Part shown: piece by piece, positions 1-12,642 of the stretch
Layout of the letters: every line of letters begins with the position of its first letter
How positions within the stretch are numbered: position 1 is the stretch's first letter
Source: Knoxdaviesia capensis
Lineage: Eukaryota; Ascomycota; Sordariomycetes; Microascales; Gondwanamycetaceae
NCBI GenBank assembly: GCA_001510575.1
Contig: LNGK01000010.1
Location: 1,899,111 to 1,963,110 of the forward strand
Direction of reading: 5' to 3'
DNA: 64,000 nucleotides
Notes under the pieces: generated by a model
What the model was told of the DNA's origin: nothing
The model's database searches: none
What the model saw: the letters and a program-made list of their open reading frames with translations, nothing else
Position numbers and translations under genes: made by a program

Positions 1-1
1 G

Positions 2-571
2 TTCATTGACGCCCACCCCAACACGCAGATGCTGTCTGCTGCCGACCACGAGGCCGGTGGACTGACGCTCTTTGACGGCTTCAACCCGACCCGCTACGAG
101 AACTCGGCTGTGTCCCTGGACAAGCTCGTGTCGATGTACAACAGCTTCTCGGGCGACAAGGCTGCCTACCTCCGCGACACCCTGCTGCCCATGTACGGGC
201 TCACCGAGTACTCGACGGCCGAGTTCAACAACCTGGTCAGCCTGGGCGGCGGCATGGGCTCGACCCTCGGCAACCTGATGGCCAAAAAGGCCGGCATGGG
301 GTGGTCGACCGGCGGCCACACCGCCGTGGATGTCAGCCTGTTCGGCTACGCCGTCGGCCCGCGCCTGCTGGAGATGAAGCAGGCCATGTCGACCAACAAC
401 GACAACACCGACCTCGCCCGCTACATCGAGCGCGTGCTTGGACTCGACCTTGCTGCCACCACCGATCTGCTCCGCGCCAACGGCACCGCGTGGGTTGCCC
501 GCCGCTCGCTCGAGGCCAGCAAGATCATTGCGCGCGAGGACGGCCACTCGCACGAGAGCCACCACCACTAA
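2..571 (+). CDS. PHO8: Vacuolar-type alkaline phosphatase, C-terminal part (5' end outside window)
   Basis: Open from base 2 to a TAA at 569-571, giving 189 visible residues. It is the C-terminal part of an alkaline phosphatase of the yeast Pho8 / E. coli PhoA family, a metal-dependent phosphomonoesterase that acts in the vacuole in yeast. Two family metal-binding motifs are visible: the Asp-His pair in SAADHEAGGL (visible residues 15-16) and the His in WSTGGHTAVDV (visible residue 106). The C-terminus is His-rich (HSHESHHH), which is unusual, though I cannot say it matters. The N-terminal membrane anchor and active-site serine lie upstream of the window, so localisation is inferred from the family. 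The gene is convergent with the C2H2 gene about 4 kb away. Confidence 0.9.
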   Translation, partial: FIDAHPNTQMLSAADHEAGGLTLFDGFNPTRYENSAVSLDKLVSMYNSFSGDKAAYLRDTLLPMYGLTEYSTAEFNNLVSLGGGMGSTLGNLMAKKAGMGWSTGGHTAVDVSLFGYAVGPRLLEMKQAMSTNNDNTDLARYIERVLGLDLAATTDLLRANGTAWVARRSLEASKIIAREDGHSHESHHH

Positions 572-3500
572 ATGGCGAGACGAGAAAGCCCTGTTGCTTT
601 TCTATCTCGCTGTTTAGCTTGTCTCGTTGCATTTCTTAAGGAGTTCAAAAAATCACCACCCTCTGTTCTCTTCTCTATACATATTTTTTGGATCATTATC
701 TTTTTACACCCACACCTTCCCCCCCTTTTTTTGTGTGTATGTTGATCTGCTTGTGTTTCTGTTTCTTCTTTTTGGACAAACTTTAGGAAGATGCAGCCCC
801 AAAAACAACAACAACAACCTTTTGGAGGTGGCGGCGGTGGAGGACTGGGGACTTTGTATCTGGTAGGACGATATGATTAGCCGAGAGATCATGAGAATAC
901 AAATGCTCTGATGATTGAAAGATTGTATGTTTGTGCTTGTGTTTGCATGTGCATGTAAAACCTTGAGCCCTATATCTGATTTAAAGGGCATTTAAAGGGC
1001 ATCGTGAGCCGCTGGCTGTGGAAATACATGGTGTGAATCATGGTGCGGGTCTAGACGTGATTCATGCATAATGTCTGGAGTATGCACTGAGAAGTATATA
1101 AGGTCTCCCCCGCTCCCATCCAGAACTCTGACTTCCCCTCATGGCTTCCGGTGGATATCAACCCCACGACCAAACCGAGGAGTGCCATGCACGCCAGTAT
1201 ATAGAGCGCCTGGACGGGGCTCTCTCCCCCTTTCGTTCCACCGGCCGAACAATATGGCTCTCACGCCACTTCCGCGTCTGGGTCCCCTCGTTTGTTCCAA
1301 TACGAACCATGACAGCCGGGTTCATCTGATACAAAAGGTTATGAGCCCGGGATCGGCGGCATCAGCCGGACTCCGATTGAATGCCTCCGGCGCCCCCCCC
1401 CGCCGGGCTGTCCCCGCCCAGCCGCGAGTGCTGCGGAGCGACTATCTGCTTGATCTCTAGAGCGCGGAAGAGGCAGGATACACGCTTCCCTGCGCGCCGG
1501 GACCTGAAGTCCCGGCTGTGCTCGGCTAGTGCGAGCTTGTTGTCTCGGATGTGACAGGTTATGAGCCCGTGATCTGCACGCCCCGTGGAGAATAGCTGCA
1601 CGCCCCCCGGCGCCTGCCCCGGGTGGTTCCAGCCCGCCCGTGAGAGAGCCGCGGGTGTGATATGCAACCATCCTAGACCACGGCAAGAGAGGAGGCATTT
1701 CTCTCCCCGCGCGGCCAGCGCCTACTAGAAGACCATCTCTCACGATGATATCTCATCACCGTGCCCGGCCCCGGGAGTTTCCGTCGCAGCCGCCGCTGCC
1801 CCACTGCTCCTGAAACAGTACCGCAAACACCGGGATGGCGAAACCGAGCGTGGGCCGACTCCGGGGCCGGCCGCGGTGCGTCGTGCGGACTGCGGTCTCT
1901 CCGACCCCCGCCGTGTACAAGCGACTCACGTCGCCGCACATGATGCAGCTTGCAGACGCGATCAGTGTACTGGGTCTTCGGTTCACCCTGCTTTCAATTT
2001 GATAGATATAGATATGGACAAAAAAAAACCATTCCATGACTTGTACTATGGGGTTTTTGCTGGCAAGGAATTCCGGTGACACATGGGAGACGGCGCCGGC
2101 GGCGGGTTCTCCCGGCCGGACTCCCTGGACTCCCCACTTTATCATCTCTGGCCGCGGGTGATCTAGGGACACACCCTAAGAGCCCGCGGCCAGGCGCTTC
2201 GGCTGGCTATACATTTGAATCCCTTTGATACTTATATCATGGAACTGACGAGAACCACTCACCCCAGATCCAGCTAGATAGTATATATACCCGATACATG
2301 TGTTGGAATGATCGGAGTCGTTTCGGCTCGTATAAAGATCTGGCATATCTGGATGTGGATCTCGGGATGGTGCCGCGTGTTGTGGAACGGCCATCGCCGG
2401 CTCTTGGAGGACGGGTACACGTGCGTGATTGAGTAGCGATCCTCCTTGTAGTCGATGTCGTAGAACTGTGACTGGAAACGTGGTCCTCGGTCAGCTCTAC
2501 CCGCACTTCTGGGATGGAGAGTGCGCGACAGCGCCTGTTACATCGGCACTGTCTGATATCGCGCCTGCGCCGATGGACTGGACAGGCAGTGAATAAGCCC
2601 CTACACTTCGTCTCTAGAGCTTAGACTGCTTTCAGAGTCGATGCCATATCCCAAATGCGAAGTTTCTCTCAGATATCAGCCATTACCCTAGAGTGACCCC
2701 AAACACGGCCATCTGTAACCCTAGTGCTATGGCGTTATCGCCAGGAGTCACAGGGACGCAAAAGTTGAGCCCACGAGACACACCAGATTCACTGGGATTG
2801 ATTTTCTGTGTAGAGAGTCCGGTGGGCTGAATCTACACTTCTGACAAAGCTACTGTGGGTTTCCAGACAGATGCAAGACGTCGGCAAAGCAGCACTGGGT
2901 GTTCCTCGCGAGCCGCTCACGCCTGATCCCAGCAGCAAAGTTGCAGTCCCCAGTGACTTGTGAGAATGGCGGCTAGATGAAAGGACAGCGCATATGACAG
3001 AGAAGACTTGGAATATACCGGGATAGTCTTGTCTGTTTCTGATGGAAGCGCGTTCTGGCTCTGGCGTGGTGGGCACGTGGCGGTGCTGTATCTGAGCGGT
3101 CACTCCACCTCGGCTTTGGTGTGCTCATTGAGCTGCAAAGAAGAGTAAGGGACACAGATGCAAGCGGTCACTCGCCCTTGCAACCAGCTTCCCAGCGATA
3201 CCAGATCCTCCAACCCCCCACTACCCCGCGGACCTCCAAACTGGCCGAAGAAAGTCGTCATCGAAGTCAGTGAGATCATCTTTTACGACTTACAAAACGT
3301 CGAGACCACAGAGAACTGGTGAATCTAACAAGGCTGCCGTCTAGGAGGAACCGTTCTCACCGAGCCCCAGTAATCCAGGGACGATGCTGGGCGGCGCATC
3401 CCCGCGATCGGCGAGTGGCGAGGCGCCGGGCGCGGAGTGAATCGCCGTCCGGGGCCAGAAAGGCGCCCACGCCCAGAAAGGCCGCAGCATAGCCACTTTT

Positions 3501-4573
3501 GATCCGTGATTCCATTAACTTTAAACTCTTAATTTAAGTCAAAAGCTACCCCCAATCGCCGAACTTGCGTATCTGCTATGTTTCGGAGGAGTTTTTGTTC
3601 GTATAAGTAGCCGGAGGAGGGGCAGCATGGCCATGAAAACCTCCGTTCGTAACTGTGAAAGGAGGAAGAAGAAGACCTTACACCAAAAAGCCAGGATCCC
3701 GCTTCACTCAACACCTGGCGCCGCAAACGCCCAGTGACATGGCTGATTCACGACATCTCACGTATCAGCACGACGAAGATACTACGAAGGATGGACATGC
3801 AGTGTGTTAAGACACAATGGAAAGAGACATCAATTCAAATAGATGCTGAGACTGAAAGGAAAAAAAAAAAAACCTATGAACCCGTCTTCTCCGCCGTCTT
3901 GCCCTGAAGTATGTCCCAGCCACATTGCAGAAACTGATCGAGCATGGCGATTCACCAATCACCCATAACACAAAAGTAAAAAGCAAACAAAAGACAAACA
4001 CATGTCAGAAACAAAGAATAATAATCCAACCCGCCAAAAAGTGTAAGTGTAATGATGTAGTATTGTAGGTACGCAAAGGAGAAGCAAAGCACTGGTGCAG
4101 CGAAAGATGAGAGGAGAGAGCACATGGCAAAAGGCGAGTCCACGAGAACGCAAAAGGAATCAAAGAGACGACGAAAAAAATGACACTAAACATGAGTTGA
4201 AAAATGGAAGTCCTCGATTCCAGAGACTCAGACTTCAGACCAAAGAAGGAAACATCAAAAAAAGTACTTCGTTATCCCCTTGGTACACTCCCCCATTCCC
4301 AAAATACAGCAACAACCGTGTCATCCCGAAGGGCCATCAAAAAGGAGACTAGTACAGAAAAAGAGAAAGAAAAAAAAACCAAATTCATTCCATCGTGACA
4401 ACAGTAAAAAAAAGAAGAGAAGAAAAGGACCCTAAGTATATGTGGAAGCAGGACCGAAAGAAATGACAAATGGAGGGATGGTACAGACAGAAAAAAGAAA
4501 TCAGCACTTAAAGAAAAGAACGTAGTAGAAAACTAATCGAACCAATCGAATCGGTAATGACGAGTTCTACAAC
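572..4573. other. Intergenic region between convergent genes; no gene recognised
   Basis: The stretch lies between the 3' ends of the phosphatase and C2H2 genes. It begins with a T-rich likely 3' UTR (about 600-780). At 1340-1950 it is GC-rich and holds short open stretches without family motifs or splice structure. The phrase GGTTATGAGCCCG occurs twice, near 1339 and 1558. From about 3840 to 4560 it is A-rich, consistent with the 3' region of the minus-strand gene. I see no coding gene or RNA gene. Confidence 0.6.
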
Positions 4574-7337
4574 TTAGTGCTGCTGCTGCTGCTGCTGCTG
4601 CGAGGGGTACTGGAACTCCGGCGCAACGGCCCAGTCCATGCCGGCTCCAACGAACTGGTCGGGCTGCGACATTCCGGTGCCGGGCATGGCATCGAACAGC
4701 GGCTCAAGCGGAAGGTTGACGTCCTTAGCGTTCTTCGGGAACAGCTGGAAGTCCATGCCCATGCCGGCGCCCGAGTTGAAGTCCTCGAAGCCGCCATCCA
4801 CATCAATCATCGAGTCGGGGGTGTACAGCATGGCGTTACCATGGCCAGTCGGCGACAGGTGCAGGAGGTCGACGCTCTTGCCCATCGACTGTTGCGAGGG
4901 GAAGTGCAGCGTGGGCATGAACGACTGCAGACCGTCGATCTGCGAGCCCCACAGCTTCTCGAAAAGCGCCGCATCGGGCGTGGGGATGCCGGCGGTGGCA
5001 GTGTAGATGTCGTCAGTGAGGGCGAAGTCAGCGCTGTCAGGCATCATCGCTCCCAGGTTGTCATACGACGAAACAGTCGACGGGGTGCTGGCAGCGTGAG
5101 CGAACGGCGAGAAGCCGGACACGTCGACATCCAGGGCCGAGTCGTCAAAGTTGTCGACTCCGTACTGCTGGTTCATGGCGCGGGCGAGGATATCGTCGTC
5201 GCCGCCCATGAAGCCAGGCATGGCACAGTCATCCTCGTAAGACGGCATCAGGCCGGACATGTCCTCATCGGGGGTGGCGATTTCAGGGCTGGTTTGCGAC
5301 GTCGGTGACAGGGTGTGCTCTAGGTTGGGAGTGTCCATCACGGTGCTGCCGGCGTTGCTGGGCGCCGCGCCCTTCTTGCCGTTGGACTTGGTGCGCACGT
5401 AGGTCCAGCCGTGGGCCTTCTCCATGTGCTGTTTGCAATTCGACTCGCGCTTGGACTTGTACGGGCAGGGCTCGTACAAGCACCGGTACATGGCCGGGGC
5501 GGACGAGTGCTTATCATTGACGTGGCGGTCCATCTCCTTCTCTGTAGGCCAGCCATAGTCATGATACTTGCAGTTCTCCATCGGGCACTTCCACGGGCGC
5601 GAGTGGGTCTTCTCGTGCTTGGTCAGGTCGCACGGGCGCTTGAACTCCTTGTTGCAGCCAGGAGCCTTGCATTTCTTCGGCGCAAGCTCCTCGGGGGTGG
5701 GGTTCTTCTTGCGGCGCGCCATCGAGCGGATGATCTCCTCGTCATCGGCGAGCTGCTCACTCAGCGAGCGCTTCATCTTGATGACGGTCTTGGAGTCGTC
5801 GTCTTCGTCATCAAGTTCCACAGGCTCTCCTGTGGCGATGTTGTAGGCCTTGCCGTCCTTGCCAATCCGGACGAGGCTGGCGGGCTGGCCGTTCTTGGAA
5901 AGTCCACCGACAAGCTTGACAGTGTCCGACCTGTTGGCGAAGAGGGGGAAGTGTGTGAGTATATGCCTGTGAAGGGAGAGAGGAGGGCATTGTGCGGTGT
6001 GCGGGGTCAAGGGAGACAACATACGAGTCCAGGTTGGAATCGTCCTCACCAGCGGCTTTACGCTCACGGGCAGCAGCCAGCTGGCGGGCGTAAGAGTGGA
6101 TCTGTTCGGTAAGGTCGGTGAAGTAGGAATTGGTGTACGGGCGGTCGTTGGGCCGGGTCTGCTCGGGCTCGGCAAGATATTGGACAGTGAGCTGGATGCA
6201 GCGGATCGACGTGAGGCAGAAGTCGAGATAGAGAGCGGCAGCCTTGGATCTGGCCTATTTAAAAATTATCATGACAAGCAGTTCTCGTAAGTACATGTCC
6301 ACCATCAGAGGAATAGAGAGAGAGAGAGGGGGGGAGAGTAAGTAAGGGATGGAAGGGGGGAAAGGGGGAGAAGGAGGATGAAGAGGAATAAACCAGACGA
6401 GAATCAGAAGAGACAAGTGTCATAGACAAGAGGGAGAAGAAACAGGAAGAGGAAGAGGAAAAAAGGAAGGAAAAAGAAAAAAAAAACCCAGAATAACAAT
6501 AGATGCATGGGGTGAGACAATAAGAGGAGGGGACTATGATGATAATAAACTTACCGGAGCTAGGAAGATCAGGGTCTTTTCGAGATCTCTAAGGCAAACG
6601 ATTTCTTTGTCCCGGATACGGCGTGGGACATCTAGGACAATGGGCTCAAAAGGTTTGAGGAGGGGTTTGGAAAGCAAAGGCTTGAGGATATGTTCATGGA
6701 TGCGGTTGACTGAGCGGGCACTGAGGCGTGAAAGCTTGTCCTGTGCCGAAGCCGTGGAAGTGGCAGCAGCAGCAGCTGTAGAAGTGGTGGTTCGCGGTTG
6801 AGGTGGCGGCGCCATGGCGGTGGACTTGCGCAGCTCCGGGCTGGGGTCGTCGAGGGAAGCGATGGACGAGCCAAGACCGCTGTCGGAGTCGTGGCTGTGG
6901 GTGCGGTGCGGGCGAAGAGAGCGACGCTGCTCGTTATCCTGCTTCTGCAGAGTTGGGTCGACGATAGGCAGATCTCCCAGGAAGCCGCGCGGGACGGGCA
7001 GGTCGTCGGTGTAGATGTTCTTCTTGCGCGGGGCAGCCGAGAGATCCAGGTTGGAGAAGGTCTTGTCCAAGTCGTCAAGCAGGAGGTCGGTGCGGCGACG
7101 GTGGGCATCTACAACGTCGTCCAGGTTTGACTGAGGAGCATGGACCAGCGAAGGAGTGGCAAGAGTCGAAGAAGACGAAGCGGCAGGATAGCGGAAAGAT
7201 GAGCTCTTCTGGAGAGACATGGTAATATCCACTACACGACCATGACTTTTAAGGCCCGACGAAGACTCAGGCGAACGGCGGCGGGGATTTGAAGAGGGGG
7301 CGGTGATGGTGACGGTTGAAGAGCCGGAGGAATGCAT
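4574..7337 (-). CDS. Three-finger C2H2 zinc-finger transcription regulator
   Basis: Three exons on the minus strand: 7337-6555, 6254-6025 and 5930-4574, with introns of 300 and 94 nt. The joined frame gives 789 aa. Three Cys2-His2 fingers are visible: C425/C430/H443/H447, C453/C458/H474/H479 and C488/C493/H506/H511. They contain the motif FKRPCDLTKHEKTHSRPWKC and are followed by a conserved AHGWTYVRTK stretch. This arrangement is one I recall from a widespread Pezizomycotina regulator, but I cannot assign a named orthologue. The N-terminal third is Ser/Pro-rich with a conserved-looking block (RDLEKTLIFLAP, crossing intron 1). The C-terminal half is acidic and probably an activation region, ending in QQQQQQQH encoded by CAG repeats. 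A later in-frame ATG (MSLQKSS) is a possible alternative start. It is probably a nuclear DNA-binding protein; its targets are unknown. Confidence 0.85.
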
Positions 7338-7512
7338 TTTGAGGCCTCGGGGATGGTGGATCTATATATAAAGAAGGGAGGCAGGGTGCGAGTATATAGA
7401 ATGAGGAGAATGGGAGGTTGTGTCGTGTTGGACACCACCCAGATGGATAAAACGGCAGGTGGGTGTGTGTGTGGGGGTGTGTGTGCCAGTGCTAGCAACA
7501 ACAAGTCCCGGT

Positions 7513-7963
7513 CTGAGAGAAGATGGGAATAACCAGTTAGAAGAGCTGACCAGAAAGAGGATAGAGTCACAAAACAAGAGAAGCCAGTAGTGGTTCAGGG
7601 CGGGCATGTGAGGGCAGCGAAGGAGCAATGTGAGTCACTCCGCCGACTTGTCACTCCCACACCCAGGAAAGAAAAGAGTCCTAGCAGCGTAGCGATGTAA
7701 CAGGGGGAGAGAGGAGGGACAAGAACAACAGATAAGAGACGGCTGGGGATTGCACCAGGGAAGACATATGTGAAGGACAAGAGGATACAGATACACGGCG
7801 TGAGAACAAGACAAGAGAGATAGACGGAGAGAGAGTATATGATTCACAGATAGAACAGGAGGAAAATAAAAAGGAAAATAAAGAGAGAAGAGAAAACGGG
7901 AGAATAGGACAGCGTGCGGAAAGAGGGCGAACCAGAGACCAAAGGACAAAGTGAGTGACTTAC
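7513..7963 (-). other. Possible 5' UTR intron of the C2H2 gene
   Basis: On the minus strand a consensus donor (CTG then GTAAGT, GT at 7963-7962) lies about 620 bp upstream of the start codon. A pyrimidine-rich acceptor (TTCTCTCAG, ending at 7513) lies 175 bp before the ATG. The leader on this strand is strongly CT-rich, as in long fungal 5' UTRs. The prediction rests on splice-site appearance only. Confidence 0.3.
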
Positions 7964-9281
7964 CAGCAGATGACCCCGGAGATACGAGCACGCGTTTGAA
8001 GGTGGTGGTCGTCACGGTTCGAGACAAGAACGGCTTAAACGGTCACGCGGAAGATGACCAGACAGGAGTATTAAGAGGAGTGGAAGTATCGACAGATATA
8101 TCACGGGTGTCTGCCTGAGGCTGAGGGCACATCGGCAATGTTCAAGACGAGAACGAGAAAAGAAAGAACCGAAACTCGAAGACGACGAGGAAGGAGGACA
8201 CACGAAAGAGACGAAAAACGAAGTCAAGGCAGAAAGATGCGGAATACAGTGGAAGAAGGAGAAGAAAACGAGAATGGGCACGGAGGGAAAAGGAACAAGA
8301 ACTAGGCAGGTTATAAGACGCTGAAGAAGCTTTCTACACGCATGCACGTGAAATGAGCGGATAGTTAGGCCACAGGATTAAAACAGAACAGGTTTAGGGG
8401 GTGTGTGAGACGGAAGCTTTGATTGAGGTCAAGAAGGTGGAAGACGACAGAAGACGATGGGCAAACACACAAAACGAACGGTGAGAGGGAAAAAGAGGAA
8501 GAGGGAACAGAAAAGGCGGCGAGAAACACGGAGAGAGTGGAACAAGACGGCTGACCTAAGCCAGCGTCGATGACAAACGCCCCGGTGCAGTGAAAGTTGA
8601 AGCGTTGCTGCCTGGAGCTCAGCCTCCACCGGCGGCGTGTGATTGGTCGAGGCCGAACGTGGTTCCAAGGGCCAGAAGACGACAGGCGGAGGATTGGGAT
8701 CCCTGCGTTTTCCTTTTTTTCAGTGCTTTTTGTGCTTTTTGCGTTTGGCTGTTTGGAGATGAGCTTTGTAGTAGGCTTTTGCGCGGGTTTGCAGCCGTCG
8801 GGTGTGTTTAGTAGCGAGAGCGAGCGCTGTATGAGGGCTTCCAGGGGCTTCCAGGGTCCCGTTATATTATGGCTTGGGAGCTGAAGAGGGCGATTTCTTA
8901 TAGCGGCCGTTGTCGGTGTTAGGCCTCCGGTTGTATCTTGTGTTAGCGCTCCGACCACGTGAGTGGGCTGTTTAATGTGTTACTGCTTACTGCTGCGCCG
9001 CCACGGCATTCCTTAACAATGACGCCCGACGCCGGCCAAAAATAAGGTGCAGCTTTAAAGCCCACGGCTGGTCCTTCCACTAACAGCGAGAACCTTGACG
9101 GACTTGAGTATTAGTGATCGGCTCTTAGCAGCGCCGTGATATTGAAAGTCCGCAGCACCCGGAAACTGGAAACTGGTGATTCTCGGTGTTGGTGTGCTGC
9201 GAACACCGGGCTGTTTACCAAGTATTGATTTTTTGATTTTTTGATTTTAACTGCTTGATCGTGTTGGTTTGCTTGCTGAGA

Positions 9282-9311
9282 ACACACACACACCCACACA
9301 CACACACACAC
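9282..9311. repeat. AC dinucleotide microsatellite
   Basis: An almost pure AC run of about 30 nt, interrupted once by CCC, in the non-coding region upstream of the C2H2 gene. Confidence 0.95.
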
Positions 9312-9788
9312 GAAACCGCGTGTTCGTATCTAGAAACTCGTTCGTTAGTCGTAAGCAGACGACAATACCGACATACTGTACTGCATGGACACATTTATTT
9401 ACGCCAGCCGTTGTGTCTGTGAGTGTGCTGGTTCTGTCCTTGACAACTTGCACCATTACTGCTTTGGGACTTTGTTTCCGGGACCCCCAAAGACGCCATT
9501 ATTCCACTCTTCCACTTTTCCACGCCCCCCCTGGGACTTGGGGAGGGTGAAAAACGGGAATTATGGAGCCTGGGCGAATCCTGCAGCCTGGATTTTGGGG
9601 GGCCTCTCAAGGAGGAGGAAGCTATGATGTGATTTTTTGTACAGTAGATTGGGTGGGTTTCTGCGTGTGATACGTGAAAGGACAGAACTGGGGGAAAGGA
9701 CAGCTATGTTGCCATAAAAGCCAGATCTCGAGATACGGGCTCTCTTTCCGAGATTGCCTCTGGACATAGACTGGTACAGATGTACAAG

Positions 9789-9805
9789 TACTGTACAGTA
9801 CTGTA
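9789..9805. repeat. TACTGTACAGTACTGTA palindromic element
   Basis: A 12-bp perfect palindrome TACTGTACAGTA (9789-9800) overlaps a second one, CAGTACTG. The same 17-mer occurs again, exactly, at 59624-59640. Related partial copies lie nearby at 9374-9383 and around 9881. Confidence 0.9.
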
Positions 9806-11511
9806 ACTATGTGCATCATAACGGCGTGCGGGCGAGCAAATCGGAGTGCCGCACGCGGGAGCACCAGCTGGTGCGGCCGTGTACTGTATGTACCTCCACA
9901 CCGGGGAACTCACCACGGAGCGACAGACGCCAGCTCTTAGGAGGGGGGACCCAACTCTCACTCTCTCCCAGCTTCATAGGCTGGCAGGGACTTCTGGAAA
10001 GGAAAAAAAAAAGAAAAAAGGATCGATGAGCCAACAAGGGCGCCCATCCCGCAGCACCGAAGCGAAAAAAAGGCCAAGTCCAGGCCGAAGGCAGATGCAC
10101 AGGCAGACAGCAAGGAGATTTTGCAGCAAATCAACCCTACAGGGAGGGATTCATGACCTTGGACCGACTGCATAACACTTTCTCTCCAATCCAAACATGA
10201 CCGCGCCAAGAAGTGTGGGCTGGCCTTCTCTCATAGGCTGCTGTCAACTCCGCCCTCTTCCTCCTCTCTCGCCCTCTGTAGGCAAAGCGGGTTTTGAATG
10301 TGTACTGGACATATGTACAATGTGGTCGAATGGACAACATCCAACATCCAAGATTTGCCGTCTTCCGGTGTAGTGTCCGTTTTACGCACGAATCAGCAGC
10401 GCCGCTGTCAGCCAGCTGAAACGGCCTGTCTGTCTTGCTACTGACCCCACGACAAAATTACTGTACATACAACGAGCAAGGCCAAAAGAGCAAATGACAG
10501 TTCCCAGATCATCGCACAAACCTCCTCCCAAGAACGTAATGGTCTAGATGCGACCGTACGCCACACGCCCAATCAACCGCCGTTCAGGGCAGGACCACAA
10601 AAAGAAACAGACGTCCGGCGACCAGGTCTCCTCCTGCAGCTGCGATTGGAGTGTTGCTCTGTCTGGTGATGGATGTTCAGTAGATATGCAGTCGTATCGA
10701 AATCCTTCCTCCCCCTGCTCAGCCTTCTTTTTGACAACTGGTGTTGAGGCCAAAACCGCAAAGCGCACATGGTGACCGGGCCGGTTCGGCAATTGCAGGC
10801 ATTGCCAGGCCTTACTAGTCCACCTGCTCCTTTTTATTCCTCCTCTTCGTCTTACTCTCTCGCTATCTTCTTGAAAGTGGGAGTGGAGCGAGCTTCCAGC
10901 TGTTCCGCCGTGATTCGCCAATCCGTGCCCGTGTGAACAAAGTCCCTAGAAAAATGCGGCCGTTGTGGGCTCGGGGTATGCCCGTTTCTGCCTGTCGCCT
11001 GCCTGTCTGGCGCGGGCCGCCTGGATGATGCCATTTTCGTTGGGTTTTGGTTCCGTTGTGCGGTCCAAGCTGGAGAGGGGAGCAAAGGGATATATTCATA
11101 TTTTCGGGTTAGTGGCTTTGATATGATTCGTCGTTATTTGCACGCCGATGTCTGTGTTTGGCTATTAGGGGTCACGGTATTGTTGAAAGCACTTATGTTG
11201 TGATGATGTGCGAGTACAACACGGTAGGTGGCAGCCAGATCTAGGACTCCTACGAGTCCATCACGCTGGGACCTCCTAGACCTACCACCCGAACAATACC
11301 CCGAAGAGTCCTGCGAGAGTCCCTAGCCCACAAAACCCACAAAGCTTCCCCCTTGTCAATCACGTTCCTCCTTGTTTTCGGCCGTACCGCACACAGGTCC
11401 TCAGGCCGCCGGCCTAGTGCCTCTGCGCGGGCGGGCATTCCGGCGTTCTACCACACACATATCCACCCCCAAGCCCAAGGCCTTTCCCGACTGGAGAGGG
11501 AGGGGGGGGGG

Positions 11512-11558
11512 NNNNNNNNNNNNNNNNNNNNNNNNNNNNNNNNNNNNNNNNNNNNNNN
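11512..11558. other. Assembly gap (47 N)
   Basis: A run of N flanked by a G homopolymer on the left and T then G homopolymers on the right. Sequencing or assembly probably failed in a homopolymer tract. The true length is unknown. Confidence 0.98.
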
Positions 11559-12527
11559 TTTTTTTTTTTGGGGGGGGGGGGGTTTCTGCGTTGGGATGTT
11601 GCCGCCCGTCGGCCGCCTAGCGTGACGGAAGAAGCTGGTGGTGATGGTTGGGGGGGACGACGGCGGAGGAGGGAAACGAAACGAATCGAAACGCAAAAGA
11701 AAACCCCAAAAAAACCGGAGGATGAAGGCCTGGACCTAAACGATATCGGATCGGCGTGATGAGGGTAAAGTGGACGCCCTTCCGTAGTAAACACCACCTT
11801 TCTTGTGTCCCGTTAGTAAACGTATGCCCCCTCCCAAGTCCAGAGTCCCAACGGTCGATCTATCAGATGCTCACAGAGTCACAGACAGCTACGAACACGC
11901 ACGCCCCCTTGAGGTGTACACGACATAAGTACTGTACATAACGCACATACGAGAACGGTACATAGTTATCAAAGGTGTCCCGCCCAGAGCTTGGCACGGC
12001 CGTATGCACACGCAGACTCCTACGATACTGGCCTTCGTTCTTCACGGCGTCGTTGCGATCCAGCCTACGTACCACTACGTGTCCATCCATCCAACCCCAC
12101 ACCCCCCCTCGCGGTCCTCCACACTATAATCGTCCCGTCGCCGGCTACCGTCCACAACAAAAAAACACACACACAGTAAGTTCCCGGTGATGCTCTCAGC
12201 AGATCCTCCTCCCTGCACAGGAAAAGTGCCTGCTTCGAAACCCCGGCGGGGCGGGGGGTGCTTTTCTTTTCACGCGCCTCTTCCCTATCTAGGACGTTCT
12301 CGCAGCGTTACACCAGCCCTAGTCGAAAAGAAAAGCATCATCCAGGGTGACAAAAAGAGTGTGGAAAAGTCCTTGTCCGCCAATCAGGACTATCATTGGC
12401 GTTTCGAAACCTGCCCCCAGACGTCGTATTTCAGGCTTGTATCTGTTTTGGAGCCCGAGAAAAGAAACAAATGCAAACACCGAGGAAAGAAAAATCTCTG
12501 AAACTCCGAGTAGGACAGAGGGGGGAA

Positions 12528-12642
12528 TGCTTAATTTAGCTGCCTGACGAAGATTCAGGAGACTGGTGCGATACGAATATGCACGATGTGCGTGCCCCCG
12601 GGTTAGCGGTTGGCGTGTGATGATGTACCGCGATTACGTTGA
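12528..12642. repeat. Diverged direct repeat, copy A
   Basis: Begins TGCTTAATTTAGCTGCCTGACG and ends in a GATGATGT...ACGTTGA block. It resembles 13751-13851 in the same order: 20 of the first 22 bases match, both differences being C/T changes. The middle is weakly matched and of different length. Confidence 0.5.

Noticed and set aside
8365..8958. 197-codon minus-strand open stretch upstream of the C2H2 gene
   Set aside because: Lies in the pyrimidine-rich promoter/leader; it reads as Ser/Phe/Pro-rich low complexity and has no conserved motif. An upstream regulatory frame is possible but not supported.
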